Assembly: GCA_032164245.1 (NCBI GenBank)
Contig: JAVMKO010000001.1
Location: 18,947,603 to 19,011,602 of the forward strand
DNA from: Sternotherus odoratus
Taxonomy: Eukaryota > Chordata > Testudines > Kinosternidae
DNA length: 64,000 nucleotides
Direction of reading: 5' to 3'
The notes under the pieces were generated by a model that saw only the letters and a program-made list of their open reading frames with translations, was not told where the DNA came from and ran no database searches. Position 1 is the first letter of the stretch. Each line of letters starts with the position of its first letter. Of this stretch, positions 13,398-25,154 are shown piece after piece. Position numbers and translations under genes: made by a program.

Positions 13398-16261
13398 TAA
13401 GATAATCTTCCCCAGCTATTACACTTAACATGTCACCCCACTTTGAATCCTGCTACTAGTTCCTATTTTCCTCTGCATCAGATTCAAGCTTTTTGTCCTC
13501 ACCTTCCCTTGCTTCTATGCTCCTTAATCATTGTTATCACTGATATAGTTGTGCCTCACCTACTCCACTGCCAGCTTCTAAGGCCCATTTGTTCACTTCT
13601 CCCGCAAACATTTCTGCATCTTCCTCCTGAACATGGAATGCTTTCCTTCAACTGATCCATAAGGCACTAACCCGCCCCTTCCTTTTTTTCTCAGTCCTTG
13701 CTCAAGCAAAACTCTCATTACTTCCCTGAAGAATGAATTAAAAAAAGAAGGACCTCAGATCCTGACCCACTGTCAGATAATTCTAAACAGATTTTAAAAG
13801 ATTGTAATGGAATAGTGATGGTGAAAACATACAGTTGTCTATTTTGTTCCTATAGTACAGTGGCGAGAAAAGACTGCTGTGGGAGAGACCATTGTGTTTT
13901 AGGGAGATTTGTGGGTAGTGACGCAGCTCCTGTGCCAAGAGGCTAGAAACGCAGCTGAAACTAGTAACATCAATAAAGTCAGGGATTAAGCTGCAGCATG
14001 AGCAGTAATACCAATTCTAGATATATGGAAATTGGCTGACTCTTCAGAGAATTTGCTCTTCGAGAAAGAAAGGAGTACAGTGAAAGGGTTTTGTTTTTTT
14101 TTCTGTCTGACCACAATGGAGATGGTTCTGTTTTTTTACAGAGAACATAATGAAATATCTCAGCACTTGAGATGTGCTTTGTCAGTGTGTTTTTATTAGC
14201 TCTGGCAGTGAATGTAATTCTGCATCTACGTGAATGTAGTAGAATGAAGTAAAGGAAAACATTCTAAATCTAAAGCCTGTAACCTCAATAGTGCATGCTT
14301 AAACCTACCATGTTTCTGTCACTTGAATATTTTGGAGCATTTAACCATTTTCTGTTCCAATTCAGGCACACAGTCTGGACTCTGTGAACAGTGTTGTAGT
14401 GTTGTTCAATGGAAAGTAAACTTATTTACCTCTCAAAGCTACAGTAAAACATGGTGAGAACGGCTGACATGAAATGCACAAAGGGCAAATTATGGGCTGT
14501 CAATATTCTGAGAGGGGTCTCCCTCAGAAATGTTCCCCCTTAGCTTGTGTTAACTCAAGAGTACCGGGGGGGGGGGGGGGTGAGGGGGAGGAAGAGGAAA
14601 TAGGGATGGAAGGAAAGGTGTGGGGAGGGACTAGAGTATGGGTGTATCTGTATTCCTTTTTAAACATAAACACTTGCTCATCACCATAATAACCATGAGG
14701 GAGGCCTTTAGGTCATTGTATCCTTTGTTCTTGGGAATTTAGATACTATGTTAATTGCCATTGTATAAAAAAAACAGGAAGGAAGGATGGGGGCATATAT
14801 ATATGGATGGATGGAAAATTGTATGAAATATGGTGATATTGTAATGTTCTTCGATTGTAAGCTGTTTGGGACAGGGAATACGCTTTCCTATGTGCATGGT
14901 CAGTGCCTAGCTCCTCATACAATTAGTACAATTCTGAACATTAAAAATGTTCAACACCCTCAGTTTCAAATAGGCATGATAGCTTGAAAAAGTGGCTGTA
15001 CAGATTCTGTGGGTATTCATCCCAAGACAATTTCTTTTAGAAATACCTGAACCTTGGTGTATTCCAAAGGCTAATGAGTATCTTCTCAGAAGTGTTTTCT
15101 GAGCACAGAGGTTCGGTAAGTCATCTCTGGCAGGGATGGGTTAGCAGAAGCCTCCATATGTGTGGAGCTGAACTTCAAATAACCCCAATCTTCCCTTCCA
15201 TATTCTTGGTGAATTTTATTAAGAGGATACTAAGAGCCATATCCAGCATATTGCAAAAATGGGCAGCAAGTATTTGTGGTACAGTGCTGTAATAGGTTAT
15301 ATCGCTAATGAATAGGCTAAAAGGGGTTGTAGGCAGAACACATCTGTATCTGTTACATTAAGTAGCTTTGGGAGATTGGCTGATTTTTAATAAAGCTCTG
15401 ATTTGCTTCAGTTTCCGAACCAGCAAGGTTCTGGTTCAAGCTCTTTGTGGTCAATAGCAGGCAGCAACAGAGAGAATTAGTGATAGCCTATCAGTAAAAG
15501 AAAATAATGTAAGATGGGGAGCTTAAATTAAGAGGAAAACTAGTACAGTGACAGCAATATTTCAAAACTCCTTTATTCAGCAAGAACAATAAAACACATT
15601 CCAGTGACTCATATCTATTCTTGGTAGAAAATTTGCCCACAGCCGTTTAGTAATCCTCAGTAGACACATAAATAATAACAAATGACAGTTGATTACAGGT
15701 AAAGTACAAATGCAGCTTACTTTTCATGGAGAACTAGTTGGAAAATGCTCTATATTTTCCAAAAAAAATTTCAAATGGAAACAGACAAAAATTCGGTTCT
15801 TCATTTTTTCCACATTTCCATGAAAAGAGCCGTTTTCCATTGGGGAAAAAATACTTTGATAAAAAATGGTGATCATCTTTACTTTCATGCAATGCCACCT
15901 ATTTAATACAGTAATAAAGCAACTTTCTGTTAATGGTAGAGGAAAATATGGTGACTTATTTCAACTGTATTACATAGCATTAATAATAATACTGAAAAGG
16001 AATTTCCTTGCCTTGCTCGGTGGCGTTGCAGGGTAGGTATGGTTTGACAGTGGCTGCAGGAATGGAAAGTGAAACTGAATATTCTTGGATGGATATTGTC
16101 TTTTGCCAGTTCTAGTGGAGGCAGGCTGTATTGTGTGATTGCCTTGGCTGCATTAAGCAACTGCCGGATTTTGAAAACAATATTGTGTTGCCTTCTTCAT
16201 CTGGAGCAATATTTTACTCTTCTATTGTGACTTCCAATGGGAGGATCTCAAGGCTCATATT

Positions 16262-17145
16262 TTATATATCCTTCCTCCACCAATGTTGGCGCCCAAGGTG
16301 GAAACCCGTCTCTTCCATGCCTCTTTGTCTTTTGCTGCTGCTTCCATTTGCTCTGTGCTGTTGAGATTGATTATTCTGTCCTCCCTGAAAAGGATTCTTC
16401 TTAAGATTTCTCTTGGGTGCCCTTGTGTCTTCACATGAGTTGGTTTCCACTTGAAAACATCATGTGGGAGTCTTCATCCAGAGTACATGCCCAAATATGT
16501 CTAGCATTTTCTTCCAGTTCTGGTAAAACCTGCTGGTTCATGATTTCTGAGATCTCTTCATTGGGGATAAACATCTTTCCAACCAATTCTCAGAATCTTT
16601 TTCAAAGGTGTCTAGTTTTCTGACTGATACTTTATGGTAGCATTAAGATTGCATTTGAAATGAAAATTCTCAGTTTTGTTCTGATGCTAAATGTCTTTGA
16701 CTTCCACATGTTTTTTTTAGTTTACTAAATGCTGTAAATGCCTTTCCTATCCTTGATGTAATTTCCTTCGTTAGGTCTTCATTGACTAATGTAGTGTTGT
16801 CCAGGTAGATTTACTGTTCTACTTTCTTAATATTGTTGCTTTCTAATATGATGTTACTGTTTCGTCTCTGGATTTCAAGAATGATTGTATTATCATAACT
16901 AATTTTGAGCTGCTCTTGGCCTACTATTTTTGTCAAGTTGTCTGCCTTTGTTTGCAACTTGGTTTGTTGCACAATATCATCAATGAAGTCTAGATCTTCT
17001 AGGCATTTGCCATCTACCTTCCAATACTGGTCTTTGTGTTGCTAATATACTTCTTTATTATCCAGTGTATGGCAATGCCAAACAGTGGAGATGAAATGCA
17101 GCTCTGTTGCACTCCAGCCTCCACATTGAACCACTCTGTGGTCAA
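16262..17145 (-). mobile_element. Decayed RTE-like non-LTR retrotransposon, minus strand
   Basis: In shifting minus-strand frames this region carries the ordered motifs of a LINE reverse transcriptase. First is a motif-B-like EAGVQQSCISSPLFGIAIHW (about 17056-17135), then a catalytic-box relic LEDLDFIDDI (16972-17010; the usual F-A-D-D reads F-I-D-D). An 'F-x-Y-L-G-S'-like segment and then a C-terminal segment rich in K/R and W (16262-16450) follow. Several stops and frameshifts break it. The order and wording fit the RTE clade better than CR1. The 3' end near 16262 lacks a clear tail, and I could not define a target duplication. Confidence 0.7.
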
Positions 17146-20100
17146 AGCACTTTACAAACATTAATAACATAGGCCTCAAAATAAGTAGATCTCTTGGCCA
17201 AACAGCTCTGAATCTTCACCACAGTCACATACCACTGAATAAATACTCACGCTGTGCCTTAAAGGTTAGTACACACTCAGTAGACTAACAAGGCAAGAAA
17301 ATTTCAGCAGTGAGGGCCCTCTGTTGGAAGTGTCCCATTTTCACACTCACCACCCCTCTCCTCCTCCAGATGTTGAAATTTAGAGATTGTTAGCAAGAGC
17401 ACCCTAGCTGATATCAGCTCTCACAGCAGTACATGGGGAGATGGAATCCAAGCCTGAGAGGGCTTTTATATTTCAAACATAACAGCATGAGTGGCATCCC
17501 AAGTTGAAAAAAAAGGGAAGTTCAGCCTTTGTGGCTTGATCCATGTTCAAATCCACTGACATCAGTGGTGCAAGATAATGGCTCTGGAATACAGATCTTA
17601 CACGTCCTATGTGATTGACAATACTAAGTGGGAGGACAGCATCATTCAACATTAGCTGTAGCTTCTGAGTCATCTTCACATGGAAGGAATTCCAGTAATC
17701 CAATCAATTTGTTTTTTCAACTCTCTTTGACTTTTGTGTGTACAAACAAGGCCTCTTTTGTCTGAACTTTGCCTGATGGCTTTGTGGAACATTTTTGCAA
17801 GTGAATGAACTTCAAGGGAGACAGCTTTGCCATGCTTCCTTTATGAAGTGATTGTTGGTCCAGTAGGAAAAAAAAGAGAGAGCAAACAAGAGATTCTAAG
17901 GATGTTCCCAGAAGGAGGAAAGCAATGTGGAATATGTCTGATTTCTCCTTGGGTGCGGCTTTTTTTTTCTACCCCTCCAGCTCAACAATAATGTCATACT
18001 TGGCAAGAAAAGAGCTTCCTGCTCCTCCATATGGAAATTAAAAATGTCTTGAGCTCTGATTGAAAAGCCTCTGTGTACATGCAGGCTACCACCTGAGGCT
18101 CCTCTGGTTTTCAAAGCAGCAGGAAATATGCTATGTGTCTTTTGAAAAGAAATGAAAAGGGAGCTCTATTACTATGTACAGACACACTCCGACATATACA
18201 GCTTAAATCTCCTTCGGAGCAGCTTGAACACTGCAGAGTTGTTGACCTTGTATGCCAGACAGTGAGAAAGAAGGGAAACAGAGAGAAAGGGGGGGGGGGG
18301 GTTCTATATGAAATGGCTAACTGATTTAGCTGAAGTAATTTGAAACCAAATTGACAAGTCTTCACTGCCCTTCACACTTGCCACAGTTCTTCCTTTGCTG
18401 TGAGAGCAAAGATAAAAAATAATCTTGTCAAAATAACAATTGAATAATTGGATGCCTCTTTCCAGAGAACCCTCCTGCTCTGCTCTAGTTGTGATATTTT
18501 CATTCTAAGGTACACAAATCATGATGTTCTTGAATAAAATGTGTGTGATGGTTCTCCCCATATGGATAAAACTGCTCATAAGACTTGCACAGTAAGAAAG
18601 TAAGAAGAACTTTTCACCCCTCTCACTCTTTTAAATACAGGTGTAATGTCACATACTTCAGTGGGGTTACTCTAGATTTACACTGTTGTAAGTGAGAGAG
18701 GAATCTGGCCTACTAACTGAACAATTATGATTAGAATTTGCTAAATCCTAGCTAGACTGCCTGGCTGAAGGGAGTGGGTGGTCTTGCATAATTCTGAATG
18801 AAGGAATCTGGATCCTGAAATTTTTGGCAAGACATCGAATAACTCTGCTCCTGCAGTCAGGGAAAAAGTTGACTTATTTCCCCTCTTCCTTTCCAGAGAA
18901 GCCTGGGGTCTGTACTGTGGAATGTAGCATGATTGCACCATAACAATGTATCAGTAAATCAAACATTTATGTTAGGCATTTTAATAGTGCCCATTCCTCA
19001 TATTCTAAAGCTGCAATACAAATGCACTTAACCTTACTGGATGGCTTGAATCGATGAATGTACCACAGAGCCACTTCCCCAGAGGCTGCCACCTACACAA
19101 GAAAAGGTAATTTGTCTCTAATAATGTTTTCACCATACCTCAGAAATTGACCTGCAAAATGGACGGCGATCTAGATCTCTGTCATCCACCTCTCCTCATT
19201 CTTTATTCTTTAAAGCAGAAAATCAAAGGTGAGTTGATGTTCTGGTTGATTTTTAAATGGTTTTGAAAAAAATCACAATAGAACAGCAACCTGTCTCCAT
19301 GAGAGGCAATGCCTCATTCTTTCATCTTTAAAGCAGCAAGTCACTTCCCTCTCCTACCACTAGGTTGCTAGTCTATTGTTTTTGTTTTAAATTATTTTAA
19401 AATCTACCAGCTTTGAAGATTATCAAACTATCATCATCATGTTCTCTTACTAACTTGTGAAATGCACTACTTCCAATGGCATATATATCAATGAACTGTT
19501 CAAGACCAACCGCAGAGGCTCTGTTCCTCTGAGTTATCTGGTGCATATTTCCCTACCAGCCCCTCCTCACCTTCACAAAGAGTTCCCAAATGTACTGCCC
19601 CTAATACGCATATTGTATTACCGGAGGTGACTGTTTCGCAAACATGCTGGGTCCTAATTCTCCAAAGGGTTTGTGCAATCATTGATATCTTGAGCTGTCA
19701 CTGATACCTGTACACAATGCTTCCATTCTAATCTGGGAGTGTTTTACATCCATTTTATACTTATCTTGCATTAGGTATAAGAGATTATACAATGTGCAAG
19801 GCAGCGGAGAAGCAGTGCTCATTGAAGCAAGGTCATTTTTATATCTCCTTGGCAGGACTTTCCATATTATTTATTCTTCACTCCAAGCACAGAAACTAAT
19901 TCTCTTTCATGTAAATTATGCATTTTAGCAGTGGCTCTTGGCAGTGGCTCCTTTTTTGCTCTATATTGACAGTGAACTTTTGTCCCAAATGACCATGTTA
20001 ATGAGGTAACTTGTGATTTCCTGATTTTCATCTATTGTTTTGTTCGCTCTCTCTTTTTAAATAAAGAGTCACTTAAAACCTAGCAAGAGATTTATGAACT

Positions 20101-21105
20101 GACTGGATGCATTTATCGTGTGACTTTCAATTCTTTTAACTCTATTACTCTGCTATTAAAATTCAGCTTTTCTTTTAACAACAATCACAGAAGAGCATGA
20201 TTGTACAGGCTTCTGCATAATGCCATGCTGTTGTTTGAGTATTGTTAACTGCAGGGCTCTGTTAACCTTGTTTTGAGAAAAGTCCATTTCTAATGGTAAC
20301 TTTGGCTTCTTCTTGTCCCTGCCAGCAGGTATATGGGATCTTGGGGAGCAATTACCACACAGGTGGGGTGCAAAATAAATTTATTAAGAAAATGCAAAAA
20401 CAGGGAAAATTCAATAGTGAGGGGTATGGTGTTAAAATGGACAATTGGGGAGAGGTTTCTTTTAGTAAATGGGGTAGGGGGTTTCAACAGTGGGGTACAA
20501 TACAGTGGGGTAACCAACTAACACTGAAGCATAAATGTAACAGGTGGCTAACAATTTCTATGTAAAGAGTGTGTCACAGCAGCATATAATCAACTAACAG
20601 CATGGATAAAGTGTGTTAAATAACCAACAATTTTAGGTAAAAATGTAAATGTAAAATGTGAGATGTATTAGAGAGAAAAGGGGGTAACCAATGGGGTTTT
20701 ATGCTAGAAAGAGAAAGAGAAGACAGGCTGTAAGTTGGAACAGCAGAGAAGTAAAGGTTGGGGAATGGGGGAGGAGGAGCACGTGGTGGGGGGAGATTTA
20801 AACTCAGGGAGACACAGAGCAGACAGCAGAGAGACAATTATACAAACACAGCAAAATCTTATCTATGATTTAACTTAACCAAAACTACACAAATTAGCAA
20901 ATATCAAAACACAATGCAACAATTCTTAAACCTAACTTAGCTACAGCTATGCAAAATGAAATTACAACTTATCTAGACTAAAAGACAAAATCTAACCTAA
21001 TGGGTGCACCTTATACTAGGGGTAGTTTCAGAGGGCAGAGTGCTGTGTGCCCAGGTACAGTCCAGGAAGACACAAGAAACAGATTACAGATACAGACCAA
21101 GGTTT

Positions 21106-21413
21106 CGTTTGAGTCTAAGAGAGGTTTTAAGACACAGACCAAGGGGAGTTTAAGAGAGGTTTTGAGACAAGGAGTTTAAGAGAGGCTTTAAGCAAGGAGT
21201 TTAAGTCTCTGTGTTGGGGAAACAGAGTTTAAGGAGGAGTTTAAGAGAGGTTTTTAAGCAAGGAGTTTAAGAGAGGTTTTAAGACACAGAGTTTAAGTCT
21301 GTGTGTTGGGGAAACAGAGTTTAAGGAGGAGTTTAAGAGAGGTTTTTAAGCAAGGAGTTTAAGAGAGGTTTTAAGACACAGAGTTTAAGTCTGTGTGTTG
21401 GGGAAACAGAGCC
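21106..21413. repeat. Tandem repeat, 92-bp unit
   Basis: gtgttggggaaacagag recurs at 21211, 21303 and 21395, exactly 92 bp apart. The two full units between them look identical, and a more degenerate unit precedes them. Each unit is itself built from a shorter motif, gagtttaagagaggtttt. Confidence 0.93.
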
Positions 21414-21590
21414 AGCAGCTAGAGTGATTAAGTATAGAAAGTTTCACAGAAGAGAGGTTCTCACCAGTCCCCAGACAGCAGCAAAGACTGAAGCAGCAAT
21501 CAACATCAGGAGAAGCCAGGAGGGCTCAGCACGGTCTTGATCAGCAATAGGTCTCTCAGGCAGCAATTCGTTCTTTGTGGGGTGGGGGGT

Positions 21591-21757
21591 TAAAAACGGG
21601 GGTACGCTCAAAAATAAAACGAGAGCGGGGGGGTTTAAAAACGGGGGTACGCTCAATAATAAAACGAGAGCGGGGGGGTTAAAAACGGGGGTACGCTCAA
21701 TAATAAAACGAGAGCGGGGGGGTAAAACGGGGGTACGCTCAATAATAAAACGAGAGC
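21591..21757. repeat. Tandem repeat, four units of 42-45 bp
   Basis: acgggggtacgctca followed by ataaaacgagagcgg starts at about 21595, 21640, 21685 and 21727. Copies are nearly identical, with length changes only in the G run and A run. On the minus strand each unit presents TTTTATTATTGAGCG. Confidence 0.93.
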
Positions 21758-22082
21758 GGAGAAAGGACCCCCCAGAACCCCTGCCTGATCAGGCCAGGTA
21801 GCAATGCAGGAACCTTTCTGATGCTAGTTTCAAAATGCCTGTTCTTAAAAGCAAACTCAGGCAGTTTCCCTGCCAGTAATGCTGATAGGCTCCTTCTGTC
21901 ACAGGGGAGGAGTTCAGAGAAAAACTACAGGTGAGTAGAGACATGCGTGGGCATGCCTCATGACTCAAAAGCACATGAGGCCTATGACTCATGCCCAGGA
22001 TCTCAAAGCACATTGGTCTTACAGCTTGACATAGCCTTGCCCTACACTGAGCCCAGGTTTAACAAGGTGATAACAGGACCAA

Positions 22083-22195
22083 CCCTTTGAACAGGGCAGT
22101 TATCCCACTTAAGCACAAGTGGCCATCCCTTTGAGAAGGGCAATGGCTCTTTGTAAACAACTTAAGGGGCCCTCCCTTTGAGAAGGGCAGTGGCC
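22083..22195. repeat. Tandem repeat, three units of 44-47 bp
   Basis: ccctttgaacagggcagtta (22083), ccctttgagaagggcaatgg (22127) and ccctttgagaagggcagtgg (22174) head three diverged units. Each core is itself a small palindrome (ccctt..aaggg). Confidence 0.8.
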
Positions 22196-23485
22196 CTGGT
22201 AAATAATTTTAACAGCCAGGGAGGGGCGGCCACAGGAGAGCAAAAAAATGGAGAACGGGACAGCTGTAACAGACAAAATGGAGTAGGGGGAAAGCTGTAA
22301 CAGACACTTCTGACTTTGCTAACTAAACCAGTAATGAAGTACTTCATGCAGTCTGCATCATGCATCACAGATCACCTAAATGCATGTGATATTGACAATG
22401 AAATGCTGACATGTCTTTGGCAAAAACAAAACAAAAACCTATTGTGAATTATATATTCAACTATTCCTTGTCCCGTCTGCAAAGCGACCTAAATTAAATT
22501 CATATTCAGAATGTACTCAACCCCAGATGAAAATCAATAATATAAATAGTATACTCTTCCAGTAATATGGCATACACTCTAAAGAAACAAACACAAAACA
22601 AAAAAGTAAGGTATTCATGTCCTGTGGCTATGTCATTCTATTGAAAAATCTGGAAGAAGATCACGAAAAGTTAAGATGATTGTTTTTCTTTTCGTCTGAA
22701 GCCTGTTGCCTTTCATCTGGGACTTTTCAAGTCAGTCCCCCAGCAAATTACTAAAAGCATTGTTTAGCCACCTCATATCTGGTACTGCAAAGCATAAAGG
22801 GGAAAATGTATAAAAATACATGTTTTCTTTTAACCAAAATTTCTTTGTGAAACTGAAATTATTTCCAGGCTTGGAAAAATTTCACAGAAAGGATAGGTGG
22901 GGCAACATTCCAGATTCCACTTACATTTTTGAAATGTAGGAAAAGTCTACAAGTGAAATTAGAGAAAGTGCCATATATCAATAGTAAATTGTTTGCCTGC
23001 TCAGAATTACCCCAAAAGCAAATCGAGACTTTCTCCTTTGTGTTTTGTGTACAAAAGGTATGATCTACTAAAATAGATATTTCAAGGGGAAAAAAAGGTC
23101 TCATTGCACTCCCTAAACAGACAAGAGGTCACATCACAAAAACGTATCAGACACTGTCTGCTACCTTTGTTGGTGCAGACCAAGGATTAAATCAAAATAA
23201 AAAGAGTTCAACGGGCTATACTTTAGTGCAGGACCTACTCAGATAATGTTACCAAAGCTGCAGTTACAGATGGGGGCTCTGGCTCATATGGACCTATGAC
23301 CCAGGAGGGGCAAGTTGAAATAGTCTTATGCTGCTGCCTGCCAAATCTTCAGAGCCATGTGGAACTTAGGGTTGCCAATTGTAGTTGGACACATTCCTGA
23401 AGGTTTCATCACATGACATAATCTTTAATTAAAGATTAATCTTTAATTCCTGGTGAGTTAGCAACCTCAGTGGGCCTGGCATTAG

Positions 23486-23665
23486 AGGGGCCCCTATTCC
23501 CTGGAGGAGCTGTTATTGATGGGACACCAGGGGAACAGGGAACGGGTGAAGTAATTCTGGAAACAGCTTCCCTACATGGACAGAGCAGTGCACAGGGTTT
23601 AATAGAGTTCCACTTGTTCTATTTAGCCTGTGTTCAACTTCACTCTTTGCTAATGAAACACGGTG
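23486..23665 (+). repeat. 5' LTR-like segment of the Gypsy relic
   Basis: Shares with 29152-29331, in order: ccctggagg / ccatggagg, agctgt / ggctgt, aacaggg / tacaggg, catggacagag / aaggacagag, cttgttctattt / cttgttcctctgg, gttcaacttcactctttgct / attcagcttcattctttgtt, and gatgaaaca-type endings. Outer boundaries are not resolved. Confidence 0.75.
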
Positions 23666-24182
23666 ACACCATCTGAAGCCACCAGAAACCTGCATTTTGC
23701 AGACCAGCAATGGACCCAGTGGAAGGTAAAATTTGAGCTGTATGCAAACCTGGCTATCTGGGAGGACGAAAACAGGAAAGTAAAACTGTTATTTTACCTT
23801 ACTGGTGAGCAAGGGAGAGAGCCCTGTACCACTCTGAAGCTCACCACTGTTTCAAGCCTCACAGCTGCTCTAGGAGCCCCAGAGAAAGAAACTGTGGAGC
23901 AACAGGTTTCTTGCTCTGTACAGATCTGAAAGAAAAGGGATAGACCCCTGTGTACTGCCTTACACACACTTGGCTGTTACATGCAATTTTGGAAACTTGA
24001 CAGACTCCCAGATTCGGGACATGATAGTCTGTGGAACTCGGGATCATCACATGCAGGAGTGTCGGCTCTGGGAAAGGGATCTCACATTAGACAGATATGT
24101 AGACTTGGGACACCCATCGGAAGCCTCTAAAGAAAGGATGAAAGCCCTAGGAAGCACAACTCCCCCTACGTACATAGAGTGA
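23663..24182 (+). pseudogene. Gypsy gag capsid-like remnant
   Basis: Two frames carry a capsid-like protein of a Ty3/Gypsy element. The first has the opening W-x-x-W-x-x-x-F-E-L-Y pattern (QWTQWKVKFELYANLAIW) and LLFYLTGEQGRE. The second has SQIRDMIVCGTRDHHMQECR followed by LTLDRYVDLG and EASKERMKALG. Both match the usual gag order of vertebrate Gypsy elements from memory. A frame change and missing sequence near 23880-23970 separate them. The structural protein would coat the element's RNA in the cytoplasm. The copy cannot encode it. Confidence 0.75.
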
Positions 24183-24198
24183 GACAATAGCAAAGGAT

Positions 24199-24330
24199 CA
24201 GAGAGGTAGCCGTGTTAGTCTGGAATAGCAGAGGTAACAAAGTCCTGTGGCACCTTAAAGACTAACTATAAAGTTTTGAAGCATAAGCTTTCGTGGGCTA
24301 ATACCCACTTCGTCGGATGCAAGCAGTGGA
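24199..24330 (+). repeat. Penelope/SINE-like dispersed repeat, copy 2 (nested in Gypsy)
   Basis: gagaggtagccgtgttagtc, tgtggcaccttaaagactaa, cataagctttcgtgggctaa and tacccacttcgtcggatgca match copy 1 at 5139-5330. It sits between the capsid-like frames and the zinc knuckle of the Gypsy relic, so it inserted later. Confidence 0.82.
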
Positions 24331-24448
24331 ACAAAGTGGAATAGCAAAGGAGTTCATGTAGGCAGGGTTCCAGACCTGTAGTGTGATGCATTTATTGTGG
24401 GAGAACAGATTACTGGGTTAAGGAAATGGACCTGCATTTGGACAACAA

Positions 24449-24490
24449 TGCAAGGAATGTGGAAAGTTGAGCCATTTTCTCAGTGTGTGC
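24449..24490 (+). pseudogene. Gypsy nucleocapsid CCHC zinc knuckle
   Basis: The frame reads CKECGKLSHFLSVC, an exact C-x2-C-x4-H-x4-C zinc knuckle with all four ligands retained. This is the RNA-binding nucleocapsid part of gag. The frame differs from the open frame annotated around it, so it is easily missed. Confidence 0.85.
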
Positions 24491-24640
24491 AAGAACAGAG
24501 GAAGGTCCCAGAAAGACTTGTGCAAGAGGGAAATGGCATATCCCACAGTGGCATGACATCATCACTTTCTCCTTCACTCCAAGACCATCTCAGCTTCAAG
24601 TTGTCTGGACAGGAAAGTAACCAGGGACAATACTAACTTC

Positions 24641-25154
24641 CAGGGCCGGCGACAGAAATTTGGGGGCCCCCTACTCTGATCGTTTGGGCCCCCCCCCCAG
24701 CCCAGCCGGCGCTCCCCCCCAGCTGACAGTGGCTGGGGGGGGGGAAGCCCAGCCGGGGCCTCCCCAGCCCAGCCAGGGCCTCCCCAGCCCAGCCGGCGCT
24801 CCCCCCCCCCAGCTGACAGCGGCTGGCGGCAGTGCGGGGTCCTAAGGGAGCGTGAGCCCGGGAGCAGCGCGAGCCGCTCTTGCTGCTCTCCCTCCTCCCC
24901 CACGCGCCCTTTCTCCCCCGGACTGCGCCGCTGCCGCCAGCCGGGCTCACTGCTCCTGCTGGGGACACGTGCGCTCGTCCGGAGGAGAGACACGCCGCCT
25001 CCCCGCCCCTTCCCTGCTCTCCAGGGCCGGTGACAAGGGGGGACGGACGACTATGGGTACTGCTGTGTACTGGGCCCCAGACGTAAGGGGGCCCCCCCTA
25101 AAGTCCGGGGCCCGGTACGGCTCTACCCGTAGTACCCCCCTGTTGCCGGCCCTG
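24641..25154. mobile_element. hAT element with perfect 8-bp TSD, nested in Gypsy
   Basis: Begins CAGGGCCGGC and ends GCCGGCCCTG. Flanking 8-mers are identical, CTAACTTC (24633-24640 and 25155-25162). The 514-bp interior is very GC-rich, without a transposase, so long GC-rich open frames on both strands here are not genes. A second TIR-like start, CAGGGCCGGTGACAAGGGGG, lies inside at 25022, pairing with the right end, so the element may be compound. Confidence 0.92.

Larger units (their letters stand above)
20294..22335 (-). mobile_element. Putative solo LTR, about 2 kb, minus strand
   Basis: Read on the minus strand, the interval could start TGGTTTAG (near 22335) and ends AAGTTACCA at 20294, giving TG...CA ends. 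A polyadenylation signal AATAAA with a CA-rich cleavage region lies about 90 bases before that end (20374-20385), as in an R-U5 boundary. Three independent tandem arrays (21106-21413, 21591-21757, 22083-22195) occupy the presumed U3/leader, resembling LTR enhancer repeats. No polypurine tract or primer-binding site flanks it, so it would be a solo LTR. I could not confirm a target duplication: flanks are TCTAA and GTAAT. An alternative is a composite satellite-like locus. Confidence 0.42.

Noticed and set aside
20293..20565. A 90-codon plus-strand frame (MVTLASSCPC...)
   Set aside because: Lies on the antisense strand of the putative LTR end; no domain and no homolog recalled.
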